This document shows positions 8,406-16,000 of a DNA stretch of 16,146 nt, piece by piece. The DNA comes from Ruminococcus flavefaciens (GTDB lineage Bacteria > Bacillota > Clostridia > Oscillospirales > Ruminococcaceae), in the NCBI GenBank assembly GCA_002350065.1, contig DEDQ01000009.1, positions 16,914-33,059 on the forward strand. Reading direction: 5' to 3'. Both the position numbers and the translations under genes were made by a program. The notes beneath the pieces are model-generated. The model saw nothing but the letters and a program-made list of their open reading frames with translations. It made no database searches and had not been told where the DNA came from. The stretch's first letter is position 1. Every line of letters begins with the position of its first letter.

Positions 8406-8785
8406 AAAACGGTCTGTGAGGGGTCTATTATGAAGCCGTGATGCTCCTCAATGTGCTTGTTAATGCTCATGAGGTGGTCGCAGTTGAGATGTATGAGCTT
8501 TCCGCAGCTTATGCATTTAAGGTGGAAATGCTCGCGGCATTCGTGCTCGTTTTCGATGTACTGGTAGCACGCGCCGGTCTTGCCGTCGATGACGAATTTG
8601 CGGACAACTCCCGATTCCACGAGCTTGTCGAGCTGGCGGTAGATAGTCGCAGTTCCGAGCGGAGAGCCCTCGGTTGAGAGGTATGCACTTATCTCCTGAA
8701 CGGTCGTGTGCTTGTCCTTATTGTTTATCAGGAAATCGACGAGCTTTTCCTTTTGCTTTGTGTTGTATCCGGCTTCTCTTTTCAT
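8348..8785 (-). CDS. Fur-family metal-responsive regulator
   Basis: The 145-residue product has the Fur N-terminal winged helix: TTVQEISAYLSTEGSPLGTA with TIYRQLDKLVESGVVRKF following. The dimerisation/metal region has EHFHLKC at 85-91 and two CxxC pairs, C91-C94 and C131-C134, that form the structural zinc site. Additional ligands such as H81, H104 and H115/H116 are available for the regulatory metal. The DPSQTVFYGRC segment is typical of clostridial Fur/Zur-type proteins. Whether it senses iron, zinc or peroxide cannot be settled; PerR-type identity is not supported by any clear signature. The C-terminal tail (SAGVSETDEQV) is a little longer than usual. The start follows AGAGG with a 6-base gap. 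The 10-bp dyad at 8807-8835 lies just upstream and may be its operator. Confidence 0.9.
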   Translation of the reverse strand: MKREAGYNTKQKEKLVDFLINNKDKHTTVQEISAYLSTEGSPLGTATIYRQLDKLVESGVVRKFVIDGKTGACYQYIENEHECREHFHLKCISCGKLIHLNCDHLMSINKHIEEHHGFIIDPSQTVFYGRCADCSAGVSETDEQV

Positions 8786-8806
8786 ATCTGACCTCTTTTA
8801 CGTTAT

Positions 8807-8835
8807 TTTGCGGGCGAACAATGTCCGCCCGCAAA
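8807..8835. promoter_or_regulatory. Perfect 10-bp inverted repeat upstream of the Fur-family gene
   Basis: TTTGCGGGCG and CGCCCGCAAA flank a 9-nt spacer. The T residues precede the stem and the A residues follow it on both strands, which is the wrong polarity for a terminator. On the - strand it spans a possible weak promoter (TTGCGG, 18 bases, CAAAAT), which would suit an operator; this is inference. Confidence 0.5.
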
Positions 8836-8860
8836 TCCATGCTTGTATAATAAAGTAATA

Positions 8861-9373
8861 TCAGTCCTCGAGCATTGCTCCGCACTTGTCACAGTATTTA
8901 CCCGCGTCGATGAGTTCGGCTCCGCAGTTGCGGCATATCCTTACTTCCTCGGCAACGACTGTTTCGGGCTCGGTAGCAGGCTCCGGAGCGGGAGAAGGTG
9001 CGGGGGGCACAACTTTTGCACCGCATTTGTCGCAGAAGCGCGAATCCTTGGATATCATCTCGCCGCATTTGACACACTGTATCTTGTCGTCAAGCGCAGT
9101 GAGCTGAGCGCTGAGCTCTTCTATCTCGACCTGCTTCTCTCTTACGGATTCAAAGACCTTGCTGAATTCCTTGTTGTCGGGGTCATCAGTGTAGAGCTTC
9201 TTTCCTACGGTCGCAAAAATATTGTTTATCTCGATATTGAGACGGCTTATCTCTTTTTTAAGGCGTGACTTTTCAGTCATCTTCTTGTAGCTGTCAGAGC
9301 CGGTCTTTATGCCTTTATCGACGGTATCTCCGACTTTTTCGGCAATTTCCTTTACGGTATCCACAAATCCCAT
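8861..9373 (-). CDS. Double zinc-ribbon protein with N-terminal coiled coil
   Basis: The start at 9373 follows AGGAGG with an 8-base gap; the frame extends to 9415, but that ATG lies in the promoter's transcribed start region and lacks a ribosome site. The 170-residue product begins with an amphipathic segment (FVDTVKEIAEKVGDTVDKG). A charged heptad-rich helix follows at about 30-95 (KKEISRLNIEINNIFATVGK), then two zinc ribbons: C100, C103, C114, C117 and C147, C150, C161, C164. They are separated by a Pro/Glu-rich linker. No membrane helix or signal peptide is visible, so it is probably cytoplasmic. It has its own promoter (9406-9434). The family is common in Clostridia but has no known function. 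The ribbons may bind nucleic acid or protein. Confidence 0.85.
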   Translation of the reverse strand: MGFVDTVKEIAEKVGDTVDKGIKTGSDSYKKMTEKSRLKKEISRLNIEINNIFATVGKKLYTDDPDNKEFSKVFESVREKQVEIEELSAQLTALDDKIQCVKCGEMISKDSRFCDKCGAKVVPPAPSPAPEPATEPETVVAEEVRICRNCGAELIDAGKYCDKCGAMLED

Positions 9374-9405
9374 TGGCGTTTCCTCCTTTAAATGTCGGTA
9401 TACAT

Positions 9406-9434
9406 ATTTTAGCACAAACTGACCGATTAGTCAA
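9406..9434 (-). promoter_or_regulatory. Promoter of the double zinc-ribbon gene
   Basis: On the - strand TTGACT (9429-9434), 17 bases, and TAAAAT (9406-9411) preceded by TGC. The -35 begins only five bases after the pdp stop codon. Confidence 0.85.
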
Positions 9435-9438
9435 GGCG

Positions 9439-10719
9439 TTATGTCAGCGCCGAGGCAGTCAGGTCGCGGAAGGTTATCGCATTGTAGGCGCGGACGGCGG
9501 CTTCTGAGAAGTCGCTGCATATGGTCGAATAGAGCGTCATGAGCGGCGCGTCCATTGATATCTTGTCGCCGACCTCGAAGTCGAAAACGATGCCTGCTGT
9601 CGGGTCTATCTCGGAATCCTTATCGAGCCTTCCCGCTCCGAGCAGGAGCGATGCCATGCCCATTTCCTCGGCATTTACGGCAACTATCTCAACATCGCGG
9701 CTTGCACGTATCTCGTGCTTGAAGCGTGCCTGCGGCAGGAGCGATACATCATCGCAGATAGCGGGGTCTCCGCCCTGAAGACGTATGGTCTCGCGCAGAA
9801 CATCGAGGGCTCTGCCCGAGGATACGGCTATCTCAGCCATTGACTTGCATTCGCCGTATGTGCCCTTGCCCGAGAGCTCGAGCAGGTTCGCCGCGAGCTC
9901 TATGCAGACGTTGTAGAGTCTGCCTTTAATTTTGCCCTGCAATACCTCGATAGCCTCCTTGACTTCGAGCGCATTGCCGACGCAGCTTCCGAGAGGACTA
10001 TCCATATCGGTGACGATAGCGCGGGTCTTTTTGCCGGCAGCGTCTCCGACGCGCTCCATGAGGTCCGCGAGCTTGCGGGCTTCAAGGTTTGTTTTCATGA
10101 AAGCTCCCGAGCCGCATTTGACATCGAGGAGTATGATATCGGCATTGAGTGCGAGCTTCTTGCTCATGATACTTGCGCAGATGAGCGGAATACTGTCAAC
10201 AGTACCCGATGCGTTTCTAAGCGCGTATATCTTCTTGTCGGCAGGACATATCGAGCCCGTCTGCGAGATTATCGCAAAGCCGGCTTTATTGACTATGCCT
10301 GCAAATTCCTCGAATTGCAGGTCTGTGCGGTAGCCCTTTATGGCTTCGAGCTTGTCTATTGTGCCGCCTGTGTGACCGAGACCGCGTCCGGACATTTTCG
10401 GTACGCGAACTCCGCACGCCGCTGCGATAGGTCCGACGATGAGACTTGTCTTGTCGCCGACTCCGCCTGTGCTGTGCTTATCGGCAGTTATGCCGTCGAT
10501 ACAGCTCAGGTCGAGAACGTCTCCGCTGTCGCGCATAGCCTTTGTAAGAGCGACTGTTTCGTGGTCGGTGAGACCGTTAAGGCATACAGCCATGAGCCAT
10601 GACGACATCTGATAATCGGGGATATCTCCCTTGGTATAGCCATTTACGAGATATGCTATCTCTTCCTCTTCGAGGGGGACAGCGCGTTTGGTCTTATTGA
10701 TGATATCGATAATGTTCAA
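9439..10719 (-). CDS. pdp: Pyrimidine-nucleoside phosphorylase
   Basis: The enzyme splits uridine, thymidine or deoxyuridine with phosphate into base and (deoxy)ribose-1-phosphate for salvage. The 426-residue product has the family signature KHSTGGVGDKT at 81-91 (phosphate/nucleoside site) and SGRGLGHTGGTIDKLEAI from 110. It also has SIMSKKLA, DVKCGSGAFMK and the C-terminal barrel-sandwich region ending near LYSTICSD. Overall it resembles Bacillus Pdp more than DeoA, though a thymidine phosphorylase (deoA) label is possible. The start is taken as TTG at 10719, which follows AGGAGG with a 9-base gap and gives NIIDIINKTKRAVPLEEEE, the expected N-terminus. The in-frame ATG at 10752 lies inside the promoter, between -35 and -10, and cannot be used from that transcript. 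No other salvage genes adjoin it. Confidence 0.93.
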   Translation of the reverse strand: MNIIDIINKTKRAVPLEEEEIAYLVNGYTKGDIPDYQMSSWLMAVCLNGLTDHETVALTKAMRDSGDVLDLSCIDGITADKHSTGGVGDKTSLIVGPIAAACGVRVPKMSGRGLGHTGGTIDKLEAIKGYRTDLQFEEFAGIVNKAGFAIISQTGSICPADKKIYALRNASGTVDSIPLICASIMSKKLALNADIILLDVKCGSGAFMKTNLEARKLADLMERVGDAAGKKTRAIVTDMDSPLGSCVGNALEVKEAIEVLQGKIKGRLYNVCIELAANLLELSGKGTYGECKSMAEIAVSSGRALDVLRETIRLQGGDPAICDDVSLLPQARFKHEIRASRDVEIVAVNAEEMGMASLLLGAGRLDKDSEIDPTAGIVFDFEVGDKISMDAPLMTLYSTICSDFSEAAVRAYNAITFRDLTASALT

Positions 10720-10742
10720 AGTACTCCACCTCCTGTATTTAT

Positions 10743-10771
10743 ATTTTACCATATTATGTATAGAATTTCAA
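10743..10771 (-). promoter_or_regulatory. pdp promoter
   Basis: On the - strand TTGAAA (10766-10771), 17 bases, and TAAAAT (10743-10748) preceded by TGG. Transcription would begin about 10735, leaving a very short leader with AGGAGG before the TTG start. Confidence 0.8.
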
Positions 10772-10789
10772 TAGCTTTTGTGAAAATTT

Positions 10790-11044
10790 TCAGATATATT
10801 TTATTATCACCATTCCTGCTACGAATGGAGCTCCGAGAACGGCGCTCCCGCAGACGTTGAATGTATTCAGCGGGAGCTCGGCTCCTACAGCACCGCCGAA
10901 GCGGTTGGCGATGAGCAGGGCAGCGATGCCTGACAGACTGCCGAAAACTGCTGACGTTACTTTATGTTTCCTTTTTAAATAGTATATGAGCATTACCGCG
11001 GCTGATACCCCGCAGATAATGTAAAACAGTACTTCGTTGTTCAT
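10790..11044 (-). CDS. BofA-like membrane protein (pro-sigma-K processing inhibitor family)
   Basis: The 84-residue product has a first hydrophobic helix (about 4-22), a basic turn (KRKHK), and a second helix (about 33-46). It then has the family hallmark LPLN at 57-60 followed by N63 and LGAP at 70-73. BofA in Bacillus holds the SpoIVFB protease inactive during sporulation. BofA-like proteins are widespread in Clostridia, including species in which sporulation is absent or unproven, so a sporulation role here should not be assumed. It is the last gene of a four-gene cassette and starts 9 bases after the gene before it, behind GAGGTGA. No clear terminator separates it from the pdp promoter. 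Confidence 0.8.
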   Translation of the reverse strand: MNNEVLFYIICGVSAAVMLIYYLKRKHKVTSAVFGSLSGIAALLIANRFGGAVGAELPLNTFNVCGSAVLGAPFVAGMVIIKYI

Positions 11045-11053
11045 TTTTCACCT

Positions 11054-11365
11054 CTATAATAGTATGTACCCGAGCGCGAGTACGAGCTTGATATCGCCGC
11101 CTTCTTTCATTAGTATCAGCAGCAGAGCCGCAATGAGCAGGGTGTCGCTGTCGATGCTGCCGGGCATGAGCTTGCCGAGCAGAGCCGAAAAATTCGGCTG
11201 CGGAGCGCTTCCGGCGGGAGCTTTTCCGATTTTTGGCGGTTCGGGAGCGGGCTGCTCCGGTTCGGGGAGCGGCTTCGGGGCAGGGGGAATGTCAGAGTTG
11301 GCTCTGCCGGCGAGCTGGCGCGGCTGGTAGCTCCCGCGCCTGTAATTCCTGCCATATACCGACAT
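11054..11365 (-). CDS. Small Pro-rich protein with hydrophobic C-terminus, unknown function
   Basis: The 103-residue product starts with a basic Arg/Tyr/Gly region (YGRNYRRGSYQPRQLAGRAN). A Pro/Glu/Ala linker follows (about 26-55), then a region SALLGKLMPGSIDSD and a C-terminal hydrophobic stretch TLLIAALLLILMKEGGDIKL. There is no N-terminal signal peptide. The C-terminal segment could be a single membrane anchor or hairpin, matching the BofA-like membrane neighbour. The start follows AGGAGGG with a good gap. The gaps to the neighbours are 12 and 9 bases, so this is clearly an operon member. I do not recognise a named domain. The low-complexity middle suggests a flexible linker between a basic head and the membrane. 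Confidence 0.75.
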   Translation of the reverse strand: MSVYGRNYRRGSYQPRQLAGRANSDIPPAPKPLPEPEQPAPEPPKIGKAPAGSAPQPNFSALLGKLMPGSIDSDTLLIAALLLILMKEGGDIKLVLALGYILL

Positions 11366-11377
11366 AGTGCTCCCTCC

Positions 11378-11758
11378 TTAAAACATATCTTTCAGCAGCC
11401 CGCTCTCCTTTGCGATGTTCCATACAGCTATCAGCCGGAGCAGTTTTACTGCTTTGTCTACTTTTTTCTGCTTTTCCTCGCCGAGATGCGGCTTCAGAGC
11501 CATTAGCAGCTCGGTATTCCTGTCGTTCTGCGTAAAGGCACCCGCGAGACTTGTCAGCTTGAGCAGCGTGTCGATGTCGGGCATTCCGCCGGCGCCGCCG
11601 CCATCTGAGCTGTCCGGACTCTCTGAAGTTTCGGCGGATTCGCCCTCCGGAGCCTCTTCGCCGGATTCGCTCATGAACATCTTCGCAAGCTCTGAAAGCT
11701 GCCGGACGCTCTCCTCATCGGAAAGCAGACCGGATATTTTATCCATTACGTCGTCCAA
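11378..11758 (-). CDS. Conserved small acidic protein, unknown function
   Basis: The 126-residue product has a helical N-terminus (VMDKISGLLSDEESVRQLSE), an acidic Ser/Glu/Gly-rich linker (about 33-60), and a helical C-terminal half. The C-terminal half has LLMALKPHLGEEKQKKVDKA and a final hydrophobic helix LLRLIAVWNIAKESGLL. The two-part layout, with a conserved-looking LKPHLxEEKQKKVDKA segment, resembles short hypothetical proteins I recall from clostridial genomes beside similar small genes. No catalytic motif, metal site or signal peptide is visible. It begins 6 bases after the first cassette gene, so translation is probably coupled. Confidence 0.75.
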   Translation of the reverse strand: MDDVMDKISGLLSDEESVRQLSELAKMFMSESGEEAPEGESAETSESPDSSDGGGAGGMPDIDTLLKLTSLAGAFTQNDRNTELLMALKPHLGEEKQKKVDKAVKLLRLIAVWNIAKESGLLKDMF

Positions 11759-11764
11759 GGCATA

Positions 11765-12031
11765 TCAGTCCTTTTCGCCCGAGAGCTTCTTATACAGCGC
11801 CTTTGCCTGCGGAGCGCTCATCATTTTTTCGATGAGCTTGGGATTGTTCACAGCCTGACGGAATCTTGCTGCATCGCTTCCGCTCATCGCTGAAAGGGCA
11901 CTGTCGAATTTGCCTGCTTCGAGCTCACTTCGCAGTTTATCGGCGGGAACTCCTATCTTTTTGCTTACCGCATTTAGCAGTCCGTTGAGCTTCTGCGGGT
12001 CGATTTTACTGCCGTTGTTGAAATTATTCAT
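11765..12031 (-). CDS. Small helical protein, first gene of the BofA cassette, unknown function
   Basis: The 88-residue product is all-helical by composition and has no signal peptide or membrane segment. It runs KLNGLLNAVSKKIGVPADKL, then RSELEAGKFDSALSAM, and ends NPKLIEKMMSAPQAKALYKK. The repeating short helices and the NPKLIEKMM.SPQAK-type end look like a compact helical bundle, possibly a protein-protein interaction module. The start follows AGGAGG with a 6-base gap. It is the first of four tightly spaced - strand genes and is divergent from the phosphoesterase gene. No confident - strand promoter was found in the 87-base divergent gap; a TATTAT lies there but has no good -35. Confidence 0.75.
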   Translation of the reverse strand: MNNFNNGSKIDPQKLNGLLNAVSKKIGVPADKLRSELEAGKFDSALSAMSGSDAARFRQAVNNPKLIEKMMSAPQAKALYKKLSGEKD

Positions 12032-12050
12032 AATTTCCTCCTTAACCCTA

Positions 12051-12079
12051 TTGATTTTTTGTAAATTGTGTGGTATAAT
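12051..12079 (+). promoter_or_regulatory. Promoter of the metallophosphoesterase gene
   Basis: TTGATT (12051-12056), 17 bases, and a perfect TATAAT (12074-12079) preceded by TGG. Transcription should begin near 12086, about 33 bases before the start codon. Confidence 0.9.
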
Positions 12080-12118
12080 ATGGAATATAGGTCCTGTATT
12101 TTACTGCGGAGGTCAATT

Positions 12119-12691
12119 ATGCGAATAATCGTAATTTCAGACACTCACGGCAACTATAAAGCTCTTGAAACTGTTTTACTGCGCAATACCGACGCTGACT
12201 GGATATTTTTCCTCGGCGACGGTGAACGCGATCTTGATACATTTCTTATGCTCCACCATGAGTTTACCGAAAAGATAATCGCTGTGTGCGGCAATTGTGA
12301 CGCCTGCAGCATGAATCCCGGCTATTTTATTCTCCCGCTGCCGGACGGGCACAGAATTTTTGCGACGCACGGGCATTACTACGCCGTGAAGAGCAATCTC
12401 GAGCTGATAAAGCTCAAAGCCAAAGAGCACGAATGTGATATCCTGCTCTTCGGGCACACCCATGTACGCTGCAATGCCTTTGAGGACGGTCTGTATATCC
12501 TCAATCCGGGCAGCGCTTCCGCTCCGCATGACGGAATGAAGCCTTCATTCGGGCATATCGACATCTCCGAAGCCGGAGTTGTCATGAACATCGCTGATAT
12601 ATCATATGCAGCAGACAGCGGAAATGTGAACAAAATGAACGCTGCGAGAAGCCAGTATACGCACGGGCATTACGGACATTATAGCTATTAA
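12119..12691 (+). CDS. YfcE/MJ0936-like metallophosphoesterase
   Basis: The 190-residue product carries the calcineurin-type metal ligands in order: D8 and H10 (SDTHGN), D34 (FLGDGE), N59 (CGNCD), H84 (ATHGH), then H113 and H115 (GHTH). It also has NPGSAS, typical of the YfcE/MJ0936 group of dinuclear-metal phosphodiesterases of about 160-190 residues. Characterised relatives hydrolyse bis-pNPP and cyclic or linear phosphodiesters; the natural substrate here is unknown. The start at 12119 follows GGAGG with a 6-7 base gap. A frame start at 12068 lies in the promoter and is excluded. The last ~30 residues are an added tail ending in the His/Tyr/Gly-rich THGHYGHYSY, which is unusual and could bind metal. 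It is divergent from the BofA cassette and closed by the terminator at 12761. Confidence 0.92.
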   Translation: MRIIVISDTHGNYKALETVLLRNTDADWIFFLGDGERDLDTFLMLHHEFTEKIIAVCGNCDACSMNPGYFILPLPDGHRIFATHGHYYAVKSNLELIKLKAKEHECDILLFGHTHVRCNAFEDGLYILNPGSASAPHDGMKPSFGHIDISEAGVVMNIADISYAADSGNVNKMNAARSQYTHGHYGHYSY

Positions 12692-12760
12692 TTGCGATTA
12701 CAACAATATATGTTCAGATATTGCGGAATTATAACCAAAAATTGCGATAGAATGGTCTGA

Positions 12761-12793
12761 GGGTATCCTTTTAGGATACCCTTTTCATTTTTT
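12761..12793 (+). terminator. Intrinsic terminator of the metallophosphoesterase gene
   Basis: GGGTATCCT and AGGATACCC form a perfect 9-bp stem with a TTT loop, followed by TTTTCATTTTTT. Confidence 0.9.
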
Positions 12794-12853
12794 AACATTC
12801 TGTAAAACCGCTGTAAATAGGCATTTGCAGAATAAATCCTCCAAAAAACAGCT

Positions 12854-12915
12854 AAAAATTGCGATTCTTTTTAGCAAAAATTGACTGACCGTTTTTTTCT
12901 TAGCAACAATTGACT
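12854..12915 (+). promoter_or_regulatory. Cluster of AAAAATTG boxes upstream of the xylanase
   Basis: The 12-mer AAAAATTGCGAT occurs exactly at 12737-12748 and 12854-12865, with a related AATTGCGAT at 12690-12698. A 16-nt near-repeat follows, TTAGCAAAAATTGACT (12871-12886) and TTAGCAACAATTGACT (12900-12915), one mismatch apart. Starts are 22-29 bases apart, and the last copy contains the proposed -35. This could be a repeated activator or repressor site (inference). The 357-base gap 12692-13048 holds these boxes, the terminator, a promoter and a leader, and no gene. Confidence 0.5.
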
Positions 12916-12940
12916 TGAATAGTTCACAAAAACGTAATAA
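12910..12940 (+). promoter_or_regulatory. Possible xylanase promoter
   Basis: TTGACT (12910-12915) and TAATAA (12935-12940) are separated by 19 bases, longer than the ideal 17, and there is no TGn. It is weak on its own, which would suit control through the adjacent boxes. The implied leader is about 100 nt. Confidence 0.4.
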
Positions 12941-12954
12941 AATAATAACAGAAA

Positions 12955-13003
12955 GCCGCAGCAGGGAAGGGACACAGGGGAACAGCTCTGCGCCCGACGC
13001 GGC
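12955..13003 (+). promoter_or_regulatory. Purine-rich structured leader of the xylanase mRNA
   Basis: GCCGC (12955-12959) can pair with GCGGC (12999-13003), and GCAG (12961-12964) with CTGC (12988-12991). These enclose the G-rich GGGAAGGGACACAGGGG. No known riboswitch class was recognised. It lies 45 bases before the start codon, and GTGAGGA at 13034-13040 is the ribosome site. Confidence 0.35.
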
Positions 13004-13048
13004 AATCATACGTTAAACTTTATTCTTATGAAAGTGAGGAATGATACT

Positions 13049-16000
13049 ATGAAGAACAGCATTTTAAAGCGTGTTCTAAGTACGGCTGTTGCAAGCTTCT
13101 TAGCTATCTCGTCTACCCCGTTCGTGGCAAAAGAACTTGACTCGAATGCGGCAAAGATGCTTCAGACAAGCCCGAGTCACACTCAGGAGACCGGCTGGTA
13201 CAATGATTATCATCACGAGATCTGGCAGGCAGACACACCGAATTCATCAACTATGACACTTTATGATAACGGAGGCGGATTCAGCACAAGCTGGAAATGC
13301 GGTCCTAACAACTCGCGAGGAAACTTCCTTGCTCGCCGCGGTCTTTACTACGGTCTCAACAACCCCAAGCACTGGCAGGATTACGGCGGATTCACCTGCG
13401 ATTTCGACTGCAGCTGGTCAGCCGGCTCATCGGGCAACTCTCGTATTTGTATTTATGGCTGGACACAGAATCCTCTCGTTGAGTTCTACATCATCGAGGA
13501 CTGGAAAAACTGGCGTCCTACTTCAAACAATGCAAAGCAGGTTACTATCGACGGAAGCGTTTACGATGTATTCACTAACCCCATGAATTCCTACACTATC
13601 GAAGGAAACAAGGCGTTCACACAGTACATCAGCGTTCGCCGCAACACAAGAAGCAAAGGTACTATCACGATTTCCGACCACTTCAAGGCTTGGGAATCAC
13701 TTGGTATGAAAATGGGCGGTCTCTACGAAGTAGCTTTCAACGTTGAAGGCTGGGAGAGCGACGGTCAGGCAGACGTTAAGCAGAACGACATCAAGGAAGG
13801 TACTCCTGACCCCAACAAGCAGACAACAACAGCCGCACCTCAGAAGGCTGACGCTAACGGAAACTTCCTCGTTGAGGACTTCAACTCCGGTAAGGGCGAC
13901 TTTACAGGCAGAGGCGATGCTGCAGTTTCTGTTGACAGCAAGAACTACTACGACGGCACAGGCTCACTCAAGATTACAGGCAGATCTGATAACTGGCACG
14001 GTGGTTCTATCTCACTCGATTCTTCAACATTCGTTCCCGGTTCGACTTACAGCATCAGCGCAGCTGGCCTCCAGAATAGCGGCTCTGCAACAGACCTCAA
14101 GCTCACACTTGAGTACACTGCTTCAAGCGGCGATCAGGACTGGATGGAAGTAGCTTCCGCAAACGCTAAGAGCGGCGAGTGGACAAAGCTCGAGAACACA
14201 AAGTTCACAGTTCCTTCCGGTGCTTCCGGAATGTCACTCTACATTGAAGCTCCCGACAGCCTCACAGACCTCTGGCTCGATTCATTCAAGATATCGGAAG
14301 AGGGCAAGACTTCTTCCGTAGTTACAGGCGGCGGTACAGTTGACGGTTCATCTTCTGTAGTTGTTACAACTACAAACGGCAACGGCACACCTGCTACAAC
14401 TACAACAAAGGCTCCCAACACAAACAACGGCAACTGGAACAAGCAGAATGCCGGTCTCAAGAACGTTTACTCAAACTACTTCAGGATCGGTACAGCAGTT
14501 TCCGCTAACGAAGTAGGCAAGAACCCTGACTTCATTCTCAAGCACTTCAATTCTATCACTCCTGAGAACGAGCTCAAGCCCGACCAGATCCTCGATCAGT
14601 CAGCTTCAAAGGCAAACGGCAACAACGTTGATCCTCAGGTAAAGCTCGGTTGGGGCGCTAAGACGATCCTCGACTTCGCAGCTAAGAACAATATCCCTGT
14701 AAGAGGTCATACTCTTATCTGGCACAGCCAGACTCCTTCATGGCTCTTCAAGGAAAACTTCGACGACAACGGCGCTATGGTTTCCAAGGAGATCATGAAC
14801 AAGCGTATCGACAACTATATCAAGAACGTATTCGCAACTCTCAAGAAAGAGTATCCTACAGTTCAGTTCTATGCATACGACGTAGCAAACGAGTGCTTCG
14901 CAGACGGACAGGGCGGCGGACTCAGACAGGGCGGCTGGAATCAGCAGGGCGGTCAGTCTCCGTGGAATATGCTCTACGGCGATGACAGCTACCTCGAAGT
15001 TGCATTCGCATCAGCAAGAAAGTACGCTCCCGTTGGCTGCCAGCTCTACTATAACGACTACAACGAGTACGAGAATCCCAAGATGAACAACATCTACAAT
15101 CTCGTTTCCAAGCTCTACAAGCAGGGCAACCTCGACGGTGTTGGTATGCAGTCACACCTTGACACAAGCTATCCCAGCGCTTCACAGTATCAGCAGGCAC
15201 TTGCTAAGTATGCAAGCATCGGCTGTGCAATCCAGGTAACAGAGCTCGACGTTACCTGCAACAACGAGCAGCAGCAGGCTTCTTACTATGAGAGCATAGT
15301 AAAGGCTATCAAGAACTGCGAAAAGGTAAATTCACTCACATTCTGGGGAACAAACGACGGCATGAGCTGGAGAGGTTCTCAGAATCCCCTTATCTTCGAC
15401 AGAAGCTACAATGCAAAGGCAGCTTATAACTCGATCGTAAACCTCGTAAATGAGAGCGAGTACGGCGATGGTTATTCAAGCGGCTCTGTAAATCAGCAGC
15501 CCGGAACAACAACAACTCAGGCTACTACAACTAAGGCTACAACAACTACACAGGCTACAACTACTACTGCACCTGCTGCAAACATCAAGTACGGCGATGT
15601 TAACCTCGACGGTGACGTTTCTATCGCAGACGCAGTTGCTATCCTCCAGTACCTCGGTAACAAGGATAAGTACGCTCTCAGCGATGAGGCTAAGGCAAAT
15701 GCTGACGTTTACAACACAGGCGACGGCATCACAGCAAACGATGCTCTTACAATCCAGAAATATGACGCAAAAATTGTTACAAAGCTTCCCGCAAGTGTTA
15801 TGCAGGGATATGTAACAACTCAAAAAAAAAATAACGACGTAACAACAACAGTAAGAACCACAACTGCTCCTGTAGTAACAACTACACAGGCTCCCAAGGC
15901 TCAGACCTTCATCAGCGATAACTTCGAGAACGGTGCAGGCAAATGGGCTGCAAGAGGCGACAGCGTTTCTATCGACTCTGAGAGCGGCAGCTACTACAGC

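Noticed and set aside
10720..10752. Longer pdp start at ATG 10752
   Set aside because: This ATG lies in the spacer/-10 region of the promoter and would need a different transcript; TTG 10719 has AGGAGG and matches the family N-terminus.
10786..10797. TGAAAATTTTCA palindrome after the BofA-like gene
   Set aside because: A 12-bp AT-rich palindrome is expected by chance here and has no terminator or known operator features.
13041..13052. Three-codon frame ATG ATA CTA TGA overlapping the xylanase start
   Set aside because: The ribosome site GTGAGGA ends directly before this ATG, leaving no gap; the spacing fits the ATG at 13049.
15476..15823. Cys/Ser-rich - strand frame opposite the dockerin and linkers
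   Set aside because: The Cys/Ser runs are the reverse reading of Thr/Ala linker codons in the xylanase.
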